Assembly (NCBI RefSeq): GCF_019679435.2
Contig: NZ_CP139781.1
Span: 5,018,001 to 5,082,000, forward strand
Length of the DNA: 64,000 bases
Direction: 5' to 3'
Origin: Actomonas aquatica
GTDB taxonomy: Bacteria; Verrucomicrobiota; Verrucomicrobiia; Opitutales; Opitutaceae
Shown here piece by piece: positions 42,966 to 50,183 of this stretch. The stretch's first letter is position 1, and every line of letters begins with the position of its first letter. Both the position numbers and the translations under genes were made by a program. The notes under the pieces were generated by a model. It ran no database searches. It saw only the letters and a list, made by a program, of their open reading frames with translations, and was not told where the DNA came from.

Positions 42966-43358
42966 TCAGGCGCTGGTGAGAATCATGTTGGCGTAAGGGG
43001 TGGTGTCGCCGGTGCGAATCAGGCCGATCGCGTGAGGCACGCGGGGTTTAAACACCGCTTCGTGGGGTTCGTGCAGCAGTGTGATGCCCTCCAGCGCACG
43101 GGCGAAGCGGGCCACCACTTCCGGTGGATTGTGGGCCGGGAACTCCTCGGCCATCCGGGCGGTGCCGATGACAAAGTTGGCCCGAATCGCGGCCAGCACC
43201 TGCAGCACCGTGGGCACGTCGTCGATCAAGGCGAGGTCCACCGTTTCGATGGTCGGCCAGAAGGGGAATCCGCGGTCGGCGATGACGAGGGTGTTGGTGT
43301 GCCGCACCCGGGCGAGCAGGGAGTTGAGGGCGGGGTTGAGGATGCCGGATTGGAGCAT
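42966..43358 (-). CDS. fucU: RbsD/FucU-family sugar mutarotase
   Basis: This 130-residue protein matches RbsD/FucU, which interconvert anomers of free sugars. Conserved features are the N-terminal GILNPALNSLLARVRHTNTLVIADRGFPFWP, with the family Asp and His-like acid/base region, and the end LIRTGDTTPYANMILTSA, matching the FucU end motif TGDxxPYANxIL. With fucose genes around it, L-fucose mutarotase is the best call. Neighbouring genes are 20 and 12 bp away, so it is part of the operon. Confidence 0.87.
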   Translation of the reverse strand: MLQSGILNPALNSLLARVRHTNTLVIADRGFPFWPTIETVDLALIDDVPTVLQVLAAIRANFVIGTARMAEEFPAHNPPEVVARFARALEGITLLHEPHEAVFKPRVPHAIGLIRTGDTTPYANMILTSA

Positions 43359-43370
43359 GGCGAGGGTGGG

Positions 43371-44213
43371 TCAGGGGGACGGGATGCGGTAGAAACGGGC
43401 GGCGGTCCCGCCCATGATGGCCGCCTGTTCGTCGGGCGAGAGGGGGCTGATGAGCTGGCGCACGCAGTTGGCCCAATCCGCGTAATCCGCGGCCACGAGG
43501 CAGACCGGCCAGTCCGAGCCGAACATCAGCCGCTGCGGGCCGAATGCTTCGAGCACGGTTTCGAAGTAGGGCCGGATTTCGTCGGTCGTCCACTGCCAGT
43601 CCGGCACCTCGGTCACGATGCCGGAGACCTTGCAGCACACGTGCTCGCGGCGGGCCAGCTCGCGGATCGCGTTGACCCAGCTGGGATCGGGCGCGCCGCG
43701 CACGACGGGTTTGGCGATGTGATCGAGCACCATGGGCAGCTCGGGATGCCGATCGACCAACGCGATGGCGGCGGGCAGTTGCGGCGCCATCACCAGCAGG
43801 TCGTAGCTGAGCCCAAGGTCCGGCAGTTGGTGCAACGCGGCGTTGAAGGCGGCATCGGCCATGTAGGCGTCGGGCTCCCCCTGCAGCACGTGCCGCACGC
43901 CCTTGAGCGCGGCGCGACCTGCCCACGGCGCGAGCACGTCGCCGATCGCCGCGCCTTGTTCGCGCAAGGGCAACCAGCCGACCACGCCGCGGATGACGTG
44001 CGGATGGGCTGCGGCGAGCTCCAACAGCCAGGCGGTTTCGGCGAGACTTTGCCGCGCCTGCACGGCGATGCTGCCATCGAGGGCGTTGGCGCTCAGGCGG
44101 GGCGCGAGGTCCGTTGGCGTAAAGTCCTGCCGGATGGCGGCCATGCGGTCATCGATCCAATCGTAGTCACGCGGGTGGTAGCGCCAGAAATGTTGGTGGG
44201 AATCGAGCTGCAT
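43371..44213 (-). CDS. L-fuconolactonase-like amidohydrolase
   Basis: This 280-residue TIM-barrel hydrolase begins MQLDSHQHFWRYHPRDYDWI, the signature of L-fuconolactonase/L-rhamnono-lactonase-type amidohydrolases. HP-containing VVGWLPL, LDHIAKP near 190, KVSGIVTE and FGSDWPVC near 235 hold the metal and base residues. The enzyme would open L-fucono-1,5-lactone to L-fuconate. Start at ATG 44213 matches the family; an upstream ATG at 44255 adds 14 unlikely residues. It is the first gene of the minus-strand block, facing the AraC regulator. Confidence 0.86.
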   Translation of the reverse strand: MQLDSHQHFWRYHPRDYDWIDDRMAAIRQDFTPTDLAPRLSANALDGSIAVQARQSLAETAWLLELAAAHPHVIRGVVGWLPLREQGAAIGDVLAPWAGRAALKGVRHVLQGEPDAYMADAAFNAALHQLPDLGLSYDLLVMAPQLPAAIALVDRHPELPMVLDHIAKPVVRGAPDPSWVNAIRELARREHVCCKVSGIVTEVPDWQWTTDEIRPYFETVLEAFGPQRLMFGSDWPVCLVAADYADWANCVRQLISPLSPDEQAAIMGGTAARFYRIPSP

Positions 44214-44355
44214 GGGGTAGAGCGGGTCGGCGCCGAGGCGTCGGGGGTTGCGCATTTATAGCACAAGCCAACGGGCGGCCCTATGGCATTTTTGCGCCTT
44301 TGCATGACGATTCTTGATCTGATTGGCTTTCGGGGTTTTCCCGTTCCCTGCACCC
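44214..44355. promoter_or_regulatory. Divergent promoter region of fucose block and AraC regulator
   Basis: This 142-bp region separates the fuconolactonase-like gene from the AraC gene. An AT-rich TATAAAT on the minus strand at ~44255-44262 is a fair -10 box for the fucose genes; the matching -35 is weak. AraC-type binding sites are expected here but are not clear by eye. Confidence 0.45.
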
Positions 44356-45228
44356 ATGTCTCACGCCGACGTCGACCAGCCGCCCTACATCTCGCATCAG
44401 GTTCAGGCGGCGAAACGTTTTTACCTCGGCACGGCGGTGGGGAGCACCAGTGAGCTCCATGCCAGTTGTGGAGGGTGGGAGCGCACCGCGGCGGATTATA
44501 CGATCCGTCGCGACACGTTTCCGTGGTTGGGCATCGAGTTTGTGGCGGGCGGGCGCGGCACCTTGTGGTTTGGGCGGCGAAGTTATCCGCTAAGCCGAGG
44601 ATGTCTCTTTTCCTACGGACCGGGCGTGGCGCACCGCATCGAGTCGGATTCGCGCGCGTTGTTGTCCAAATACTACATCAACTTTGGGGGGCAGCAGGCG
44701 GCCAATCTGATGTCGGCCGCGCAGATGGACCCGGGCAGTTTTCGGGTGGTGGATAACAGTGAAGAGATCGAGTCGGCGCTGGATCTGTTGATCGCGGAAG
44801 GCGGGCGGAGTCGTCCGCAGGCCCCGCAGATCGCCTCGTTGCAACTGCACATCCTGCTGCTGAAGTTGGGGCAGGGCGGCGCGAACGATCCGCGTTCGGA
44901 TCGGCGGGCGCAGCAGACGCTGCGGAAGTGCCTCGACTACATCGATCGGCATTTTCTGGCGGTGGCCACGGCCGAGCAGATCGCGGCGGCCTGTCACGTA
45001 TCGCCCAGTCACATGACGCGTCTGTTCGGGCGATTCGGCTACGTGTCGCCCTACGATTACCTGGTGCGCAAAAAGATGGTGCACGCCGCGGAGCTCTTCG
45101 ACTCCGGCTATCTGTTGGTGCGGGAAGTGGCCGAGCGGTTTGGCATGGATTCGTTTCAGTTTTCCCGGGTGTTCAAGCGGGTGCATGGACTGAGTCCGTC
45201 GCAATTTCTCCGCCGTCACGGCCGCTGA
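44356..45228 (+). CDS. AraC-family regulator of the fucose block
   Basis: This 290-residue protein has an N-terminal cupin-like sensor with VAGGRGTLWFGRRSYPLSRGCLFSYGPGVAHRIESD near residues 63-100, then a C-terminal AraC DNA-binding domain with two HTH units: ATAEQIAAACHVSPSHMTRLFGRFGYVSPYDYLVRKKM and the closing MDSFQFSRVFKRVHGLSPSQFLRRH. It is divergent from the fucose operon by 142 bp, so it likely controls that operon with a sugar or sugar acid as inducer. ATG at 44356 (MSHADVDQPPY) is preferred over a longer frame from 44323. Confidence 0.9.
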   Translation: MSHADVDQPPYISHQVQAAKRFYLGTAVGSTSELHASCGGWERTAADYTIRRDTFPWLGIEFVAGGRGTLWFGRRSYPLSRGCLFSYGPGVAHRIESDSRALLSKYYINFGGQQAANLMSAAQMDPGSFRVVDNSEEIESALDLLIAEGGRSRPQAPQIASLQLHILLLKLGQGGANDPRSDRRAQQTLRKCLDYIDRHFLAVATAEQIAAACHVSPSHMTRLFGRFGYVSPYDYLVRKKMVHAAELFDSGYLLVREVAERFGMDSFQFSRVFKRVHGLSPSQFLRRHGR

Positions 45229-45266
45229 GATCGGGCATGACTACCGGTTCGTTTTTGCGGGGCGTT

Positions 45267-45297
45267 GTAGCCGGGCGGCACCACGCGTGGCGCCGCG
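45267..45297 (+). repeat. GTAG-footed palindrome (REP-like)
   Basis: GTAG is followed by CCGGGCGGCACCACGCGTGG and CGCCGCG, which form a hairpin. The GTAG foot plus palindrome layout is that of REP elements mobilised by RAYT-type transposases in other bacteria. Confidence 0.7.
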
Positions 45298-45338
45298 ACC
45301 TGGTCAACGCCAGACGGTCCAGCCTGCCTTCGAAGTCC

Positions 45339-45436
45339 TCGCAAAACAGGGAGACGTAAAAGCGGCTTGGGGATGGCAAACCGACGAGCGTCGACTCGTG
45401 GGCCCATGCACCAAACGACCGACCTAAGCGCGCGAG
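45339..45436. repeat. 98-bp direct repeat, copy 1
   Basis: This aligns without gaps to 45615-45712, 276 bp away. The first ~80 bp differ at two positions, and the last ~18 bp diverge more. It has an internal palindrome ACGAG-CGTCGA-CTCGT at 45384-45399. Confidence 0.88.
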
Positions 45437-45560
45437 GGTTAGCCATGTTGCCGGACCCCTCCCCAAAAACTGATCGCCATACTCTGCGGTCCGAGCAGGG
45501 CCAGTGGGGACGGTTCTAAAGAGCCCCGCGGTGGGCGCGGTAGCCGCGGTGCCCTGTAGG

Positions 45561-45581
45561 ACTACAAACTACAAAGCCTGA
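45561..45581. repeat. Short heptanucleotide array ACTACAA
   Basis: Two exact 7-nt units and a related third lead into a tandem CCCCTTGCGGACTCGT duplication (45581-45616). This is a weak example of the 7-nt arrays seen elsewhere. Confidence 0.5.
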
Positions 45582-45614
45582 CCCCTTGCGGACTCGTGAC
45601 CCCTTGCGGACTCG

Positions 45615-45712
45615 TCGCAAAACAGGGAGACGTAAAAGCGGCTTTGGGATGGCAAACGGACGAGCGTCGACTCGTGGGCCCATGCACCAAAACACTTACC
45701 CAAGCGCGTGAG
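45615..45712. repeat. 98-bp direct repeat, copy 2
   Basis: Ungapped copy of 45339-45436; palindrome at 45660-45675. The differences between the copies would change amino acids in the shared minus-strand frame, so conservation is not protein-like. Confidence 0.88.
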
Positions 45713-45956
45713 AATGGTCACGCGCAGCCGCAAAAGCTGCCGGCGACTGTGCTCAAACAGCGTCGTGCGACGCGCGGGTTGCAACGACTGGCTGACAAAG
45801 CAAGGGGGGCCTGAAATGAGGGCCAGATGGATCGCTCGGCACTACGGCGCCAACGCCTCGTAGTCTGTCGGAACCGCCCGGTGCGGCCTTGTCCTCCGAA
45901 GCCTTGGCGAAGGGGGGACCCGCATGCCGGGTGGTGTGGGACCTGTGGTCGGCTGA

Positions 45957-46009
45957 GCCTAATCTCTCAGTCGGTCACGGGGACCCGATTCGCCTCTTTT
46001 TCTTTAGGC
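45957..46009. repeat. Fold-back at the end of the second cassette-like gene
   Basis: On the minus strand GCCTAA and TTAGGC form an outer stem with an inner TCGGGTC/GACCGA stem. A GGCGAAT within it is complementary to the TTCGCC that starts the second cassette-like unit. It may be a degenerate attC site or a terminator. Confidence 0.4.
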
Positions 46010-46297
46010 ATGATACGCGGTCAGGGCAGAGACAAAGAATGTCGTGACAGCCACGCAAAGTGTCGCACCAACTACAAAACGTATGGCACGGCTGAGGTGC
46101 TTCTCTAGGAACGCGGCTACGAATATGCAGCCGACCGCGAGGCATATCGAGTAGATCGCTATGAGGGTCGAAACCGACGACTTCGCGACAACGGGAATGA
46201 GTAGCGCAGGGATCACTGCAGCCAGCGGAGCGAGTGCTCCAAACGTGGATCCTCTTTTCTGAGGAGACGGTTGGGAGTGGGGTAACGGGTTAAACAT
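46004..46297 (-). CDS. Small membrane protein in cassette-like unit
   Basis: This 97-residue protein has about three hydrophobic helices (~20-38, ~43-62 and ~72-92) and no family I recognise. Its G+C is about half, clearly lower than the core genes. On the minus strand the ATG follows a GTTCGCC core by 17 bp with a GGAG ahead. The stop is next to a fold-back. The arrangement is that of a gene cassette, so it was probably acquired. A real gene is likely but not certain. Confidence 0.55.
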   Translation of the reverse strand: MFNPLPHSQPSPQKRGSTFGALAPLAAVIPALLIPVVAKSSVSTLIAIYSICLAVGCIFVAAFLEKHLSRAIRFVVGATLCVAVTTFFVSALTAYHA

Positions 46298-46308
46298 AAG
46301 ATATCTCC

Positions 46309-46378
46309 GGCGAACGCCTGAGGTCAGACAAGAGGGACAGCGGAGCTGGCCCGAATTGTCTGCACCGATTTGTTAGCC
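46309..46378 (-). other. attC-like recombination site (70 bp)
   Basis: On the minus strand the order is R'' GGCTAAC, 9-nt spacer, L'' CAGACAA, inner stem GGGCCAGC/GCTGTCCC around TCC, L' TTGTCTG, 9-nt spacer, R' GTTCGCC. Arms pair as in integron attC sites and the spacers are unpaired. R'' is perfectly complementary to the GTTAGCC at the start of the upstream unit (47078-47084), as expected from cassette excision and reinsertion. The conserved G in R' GTTRRRY is followed by C, a deviation. Confidence 0.65.
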
Positions 46379-46385
46379 TCTCTTT

Positions 46386-47069
46386 TCATTGATTCCTAAG
46401 ATGACGCCAATCCCAATCGGGCGTCTCCGCTTTGTAGTCCTCTTCCCACTTCCCAGCGTAGGAGTCGATCACTTCGGTTCCGGCGGCCAACCGGAATGTA
46501 AAGAGAACAATCTCAATCTGGGCGAATTTCAATCTATCGGGCGATCCCGGTGGATACATAATCCGATCAGGCTCGTGAATCTGGGCCAGCATCGGCGTGA
46601 AAACGAAACCGTCTCGATCGTAGTCTAATAGTGACGGAACGACTCGTCTCGGAATATATCCCAGTCGCTTCCCGGTCAGTCGCCTAAATACTCTAAAGGC
46701 TCTTGGATCGTATTGATTCCCCGGCTCGTGAGCGAATCCGAGAACCTCGAACGGTTCGCAAGTGAGCGCCGCAGCAACTCGGGACGATCCGTCTTCATTT
46801 GGGTATTCGGTGCCCGCAAGGGTGACCATGATGTGCTGTATCGAATCACTCTTCGCTCTGGCACCGGCATCGATGCCCATGTGGCTCAAATGATCGACGC
46901 CCTCCTCGTGAAACGAAATCGCGATTCCGACCGGTCCGATACTGGAAGTAAGCCACGAATCCACCTTGTCCTCTGCGACCTCGCGTCTGGTGCTCCATCC
47001 CTTGAGGGCCGCATAGCGGATATAAATCTCAACGAGCTTATCGAATGAGTATTTCTCGCTTCGTGCCAT
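46386..47069 (-). CDS. HIRAN-domain-like protein in cassette-like unit
   Basis: This 227-residue protein begins MARSEKYSFDKLVEIYIRYAALKGW. The segment at ~70-150 (VTLAGTEYPNEDGS, then LTCEPFEVLGFAHEPGNQYDPRAFRVFRRLTGKRLGYIPRRVV) matches HIRAN domains, whose hallmark is E-P-x-N-x-Y-D-P-x-A followed by GxxLGYIPR. HIRAN domains bind DNA ends or damage in larger proteins. G+C is about half, so codon use differs from neighbours. The frame is open upstream, but the cassette-like boundary at 47083 and the family fit favour the ATG at 47069. Function is unknown. Confidence 0.75.
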   Translation of the reverse strand: MARSEKYSFDKLVEIYIRYAALKGWSTRREVAEDKVDSWLTSSIGPVGIAISFHEEGVDHLSHMGIDAGARAKSDSIQHIMVTLAGTEYPNEDGSSRVAAALTCEPFEVLGFAHEPGNQYDPRAFRVFRRLTGKRLGYIPRRVVPSLLDYDRDGFVFTPMLAQIHEPDRIMYPPGSPDRLKFAQIEIVLFTFRLAAGTEVIDSYAGKWEEDYKAETPDWDWRHLRNQ

Positions 47070-47077
47070 TTGTCTTC

Positions 47078-47084
47078 GGCTAAC
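47078..47084 (-). other. GTTAGCC core at the start of the HIRAN unit
   Basis: On the minus strand this is a GTTRRRY-type core site, 14 bp before the HIRAN-like start codon. No matching complete attC or attI structure is clear on its upstream side. The unit would span 46315-47083. Confidence 0.5.
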
Positions 47085-47272
47085 GAGACTGTCGGGAAAC
47101 CCTCTGCTGTCGAGGTTGGGGTGGGGTTGGTGGGGATTGATATAGGGGAACGGGATTTTTGCTACAGGGGCGCGGTTTTCGGGCGGAGCCGGGGATTTGA
47201 GGGGAATGATGCGATAGGATGCCTTGGCGGCGGCGTTGCGCGCCGCGACCGCGGGCCGCATCGCCCCCTTTC

Positions 47273-48000
47273 TCACCTTATGGGTCTGCCGTGGCGGGCG
47301 ATCTTCTGCAGGTTGTGCACCAGGCAGTAGAGTTTCCATTGGGTATCCACTTTGGCCCTACCGCGCAGCGTCGATCGGTTCATACCTTTTTGCGCGCGGA
47401 GGTTGCCGAAGACCGGCTCCACGATACCGAGGCGGCGGCTGTAGATCTGCCGGCCGGTGGGCGTGTCGATCTTGTCCTTCATGCGCGAGGTGAGGGTCTC
47501 GGTGACGCGTCCGTGGAAGACGCGCACTTGGCGCGGGTTGCCGCTCTCGGGGTGTTGCAGGCAGCGGTCACGCAGCTCGCAGGTTAAGCAGGCGGTTTTG
47601 GGCGCGCGGTAGGAGGTGGCGCGGTAACCTTGCGCGGTGATGTGATCGTGACCGCAGCGATACAGCCGTTGGCCGGCGGGGCACACGAGGCGCTCAGTGG
47701 CTTCGTCGTAGGTGAAGTCGTCGCCACGGAACCAGCGACGTTTGGAGCGGTAGTCCTGTCTGCGGCGGTCGGTCGGGCGACGGTGCCGTTTGGCGGTGGC
47801 CAGTTGCGGGTCACGGGAGCGGAACTTCGGCTCGGGCACGTAGGTGTCGACCTCGGCGGCTTCGAACGCTTCGAGGATTTGGTTGGGAAAAAATGCCGGT
47901 GTCGGCGCTCACGATCTTTTGGCGCAACGGGTCGTCTTCGCCGGTGGCGTGAGCGAGGTGGGTGGTGGCGCCGGCCAGAATGGCGGTGAGCGCTCAGGCT
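47273..48000 (-). pseudogene. IS1182-family transposase, 5'-truncated and frameshifted
   Basis: The intact 3' part (47273-47839 plus upstream codons) has the IS1182 C-terminal features: LVCPAGQRLYRCGH, TACLTCELRDRCLQHPE, FHGRVTETLTSRMKDKIDTPTGRQIYSRRLGIVEPVFGNLR and RGRAKVDTQWKLYCLVHNLQKIARHG. Upstream, codons for LRQKIVSADTGIF are in another frame; a run of six T near 47886-47891 would rejoin the frames if one T were lost. Beyond ~48000 no transposase sequence remains, where the PEP-CTERM gene begins to end. It is a dead remnant unless frameshifting restores it, which the missing N-terminus makes unlikely. Confidence 0.85.
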
Positions 48001-48020
48001 GTGGCCTGGTGGCGTTTGCG

Positions 48021-48054
48021 CTATCCGCCTACGCTTGGGGGCTTCGGCGGATAG
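48021..48054 (-). terminator. Perfect 9-bp hairpin at the end of the PEP-CTERM gene
   Basis: CTATCCGCC pairs with GGCGGATAG around a 16-bp loop that includes the stop codon. It could act as a terminator or be an element at the edge of the IS remnant. No T-tract. Confidence 0.4.
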
Positions 48055-48778
48055 GGGAGCGGCGGCGGGCGACGGCGTAGGCAAGGAAGGCCGCGCCAAG
48101 GAGGGCGGCGTAGGTTGAAGGCTCGGGCACCGCCGATAGGCTGAGGTTGTCGAGGTAGATCTCCTGCGACCCGCCACCCGCAGCAGAGGCGTAGTTTTGG
48201 AAGGCGATGCGGAAGTCCGTTGAGGGGGCTTCGCCATAATCGATGTAGGGCTGGATGTAGGCGCTGACATCAAATTCGAAATGATACCATTGGCCGGCCG
48301 ACGTCGGATCGAAGTTGAAGAGTTGGGTGGCCGGACTGAAGAGGGACCGCAGGGGGCCGATGCCGGTGGTCTGGCTGTCGATGCCGACCCATTCAAAACC
48401 GACGCCGGAGGTGGAGTCGGTGAAGCCGATGAGCAGGGAGCTGTCGGTTCCGCTGCTCTGATAATAATCGAATGACAGCGTGAAGGTTTCGTTGCCGGTG
48501 AAGCTGCTCAGGTCATGAGCGGTGCTGAAGATACTGGCGTTGGAGGTGCCGGAGGAAAACTGGAGCACGCGGGTGCTGCTGTTGCCGGTGGTGAAGGCAT
48601 TCGAAACCACAAAGGCGTTGGGCGAGTTGGAAATCGTCCACCCATCCGGGAGAACGGAAGGATCGTTGTCGGGATTGTCGGACTCGAAGGTGTAGCTAAA
48701 GACCGAGGTCTGCGCGGTGGCCACGCTGGAGAGCGCGCAGGTGCAGGCGAGCAGGAGAAGGGATCGCAGGGTGATCAT
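48029..48778 (-). CDS. PEP-CTERM exported protein
   Basis: This 249-residue protein has a signal peptide (MITLRSLLLLACTCALSSVATA), a Ser/Thr/Asn-rich beta-type body and the C-terminal sorting signal VPEPSTYAALLGAAFLAYAVARRR: the PEP motif, a hydrophobic helix and a basic end. Exosortase cuts at PEP and the protein becomes surface or matrix linked. An FEFDVSAY-type and FEWVGI-type segment resembles LamG/CBM-like folds, but not firmly. ATG at 48778 is preferred, since earlier codons add a cytoplasmic segment before the signal. It lies next to the IS remnant. Confidence 0.85.
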   Translation of the reverse strand: MITLRSLLLLACTCALSSVATAQTSVFSYTFESDNPDNDPSVLPDGWTISNSPNAFVVSNAFTTGNSSTRVLQFSSGTSNASIFSTAHDLSSFTGNETFTLSFDYYQSSGTDSSLLIGFTDSTSGVGFEWVGIDSQTTGIGPLRSLFSPATQLFNFDPTSAGQWYHFEFDVSAYIQPYIDYGEAPSTDFRIAFQNYASAAGGGSQEIYLDNLSLSAVPEPSTYAALLGAAFLAYAVARRRSPIRRSPQA

Positions 48779-48894
48779 GAGATGAAGAGCACGGGCAGAG
48801 AGGTGAGAGGCGGTGGCCAAACAGGTGGCCATGCAAACGTGGCGTGGACCGCAGTCGCACGCGCAAGGACTATGCTTTCTGATGAGGGCCCGAA

Positions 48895-48945
48895 TCGAGC
48901 GGACAAGTTACCCTGGCCTTTTGTCCGGCGGCAGAGGGAGGGGCG
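48895..48945 (-). promoter_or_regulatory. Candidate PEP-CTERM upstream motif, copy A
   Basis: GGACAAGTTACCCTGGCCTT followed by TTGTCC lies 123 bp upstream of the PEP-CTERM start. Similar sequences lie upstream of the other two PEP-CTERM genes (60241 and 63527). Function unknown; shared regulation or RNA structure is possible. Confidence 0.4.
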
Positions 48946-48967
48946 TCGAAAAAGCTGAAACGGGAAG

Positions 48968-49002
48968 GGGAATGGTGAATAGTGAATGGTGAATGGTGAA
49001 AG
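48968..49002. repeat. Heptanucleotide array GTGAATR (5 units)
   Basis: Five units of 7 nt: GGGAATG, GTGAATA, GTGAATG, GTGAATG, GTGAAAG. Confidence 0.8.
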
Positions 49003-49022
49003 GGGGGCGTGGTGGATTTGTG

Positions 49023-49092
49023 GATACGGGATGCGGGATACGTGATGCGGGATACGGGATACGGGATGCGGGGTGCGGGGGGCGGGATGGCG
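49023..49092. repeat. Heptanucleotide array GATRCGG (10 units)
   Basis: Ten consecutive 7-nt units, seven of them GATACGG or GATGCGG or a one-base variant, decaying to GGTGCGG, GGGGCGG and GATGGCG at the right end. It is the longest such array in the window. Confidence 0.85.
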
Positions 49093-49472
49093 GAGGGGCA
49101 GGGAGAGGCGTGGCGCACGGAATACGCGGACGGAGGGGGACCACGAAACACACGAAAGTCGGAGTGGCGCGGCGGGGCAGGCTGCGTCTCGTGGGGTTTG
49201 CGCTTCTTCGCGGTTTTTATCCGCGGTGCCTCTCGGTATCTGCGTTTATCGGCGGGATCTGCGGTTTGAACCTTTGCGGCATCCACTCGCTCACGCTCGT
49301 AGCCACGGGGGCTTCTTTGCTTCGTTACCTTCTGTTGAACCCCTTTGCTCCTCGGCCCTGTGAAACTCTGTGGTTCATGATTCATAGCCACGAAGAGGCA
49401 CAAAAATGCACGAAGAGGGGGCCGGGGTCGGCGACCCCGGCTGCAGCGGGTGTTGGGCCGTGCGCTTGCTGG

Positions 49473-50180
49473 TCAGGGACCGGCGGTGGTGGGGACTTCG
49501 GCTTGGTATTGCATGAACTTCACGGCGGCTTCGGTGCGGGTGCGCACCTGCCATTTGCCGAAGATGCCGAGCAGGGCGTTCTTCACCGTGGAGCGGGCGA
49601 GGCCGAGTTGTTCGCCGATGCCTTTGTCGGAGGTGCCGACGGCGACGAGGCTGAGGATCTGGGTTTCGCGGGGGCTGAGTTGGGGCAGGGCGGCGAGCTC
49701 GGTGAGGGTGGCGAAGGGCGGGGCGCTGGAGGGGCGGGGCTCGGGCGTGGTCGCGAGCAGGCGCAGGAGTTCGCGGGCGACGCGGGGGGTGAGCGGCGAG
49801 CCGCCGGCGAGGGTTTGGTCGAGGGCGTCGAAGAGGGTGTCTTTGCCGGATTGCTTGAGCAGGTAACCGACGGCGCCGGCTTGCACGGCGGCGAGCACGG
49901 CGGGGCCATCTTCGCGGGTGGTCAGCACGAGCGGCAGGGCACCGGGGTAACGCTGGTGCAGGGCGGCGATGACGGCACTGCCGTTGGCGGGCAGGCCGCT
50001 GGTTTCGATGAGCAGTAACTCGGGCGCGGGCGAGTCGGGCCAGCGCAGGGCGTCGTCGGCGGTGGCGGCGCTGTAGAGGGGTTGATAGCGGGGGTGCGCG
50101 CTCAGATGGGCCTCGAGAAACAGGCGGTAGTGGAGGTCCTGTTCAAGGATGGCGACTTGGACACGTTTGGGCGCGGGCAT
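49473..50180 (-). CDS. NarL/LuxR-type regulator with Glu at the phospho-acceptor site
   Basis: This 235-residue protein is a close relative of the regulator at 37373. The receiver is altered: the acidic pair reads ILEQDLHYR (Gln for the first Asp) and the site expected to read LLxVDxxLP reads LLIETSGLP, with Glu for Asp near residue 59. Conserved Thr and Lys (VLTT, YLLKQS) remain. The C-terminal HTH is complete: LSPRETQILSLVAVGTSDKGIGEQLGLARSTVKNALL. Its regulation is probably independent of phosphorylation. There is no adjacent kinase on the same strand. A heptad array lies just upstream. Confidence 0.88.
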   Translation of the reverse strand: MPAPKRVQVAILEQDLHYRLFLEAHLSAHPRYQPLYSAATADDALRWPDSPAPELLLIETSGLPANGSAVIAALHQRYPGALPLVLTTREDGPAVLAAVQAGAVGYLLKQSGKDTLFDALDQTLAGGSPLTPRVARELLRLLATTPEPRPSSAPPFATLTELAALPQLSPRETQILSLVAVGTSDKGIGEQLGLARSTVKNALLGIFGKWQVRTRTEAAVKFMQYQAEVPTTAGP

Positions 50181-50183
50181 GGA

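Larger units (their letters stand above)
45229..46003. other. Repeat-rich gene-free stretch
   Basis: No convincing gene is seen in these 775 bp. It holds a GTAG-footed palindrome (45267-45297), a 98-bp direct duplication (45339-45436 and 45615-45712), a 3-unit heptad array (45561-45581), an 18-bp tandem duplication (45581-45616), a CTACG/CGTAG hairpin near 45842-45863 and a fold-back at 45957-46009. Short open frames here follow the repeats rather than a protein family. Confidence 0.65.
48833..49472. other. Gene-free repeat mosaic
   Basis: No gene is seen in these 640 bp. They hold a GTGAATR heptad array (48968-49002), a GATRCGG heptad array (49023-49092), and stretches with CACGAA, TCGCGG and ATCCGCGG-like motifs of the kind that give spurious short proteins in this group. 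The part at 48895-48945 carries the motif shared with other PEP-CTERM upstream regions. Confidence 0.65.

Noticed and set aside
45173..45784. Two short minus-strand frames sharing the string FGAWAHESTLV
   Set aside because: They derive from the 98-bp direct repeat; differences between copies are not protein-like and there is no start context or family.
48281..48475. Small plus-strand frame inside the PEP-CTERM gene
   Set aside because: Antisense shadow without family match.
48870..49403. Minus-strand frame of 177 residues in the repeat mosaic
   Set aside because: It reads through heptad arrays (RIPYPVSRITYPASRI), which gives false peptides.
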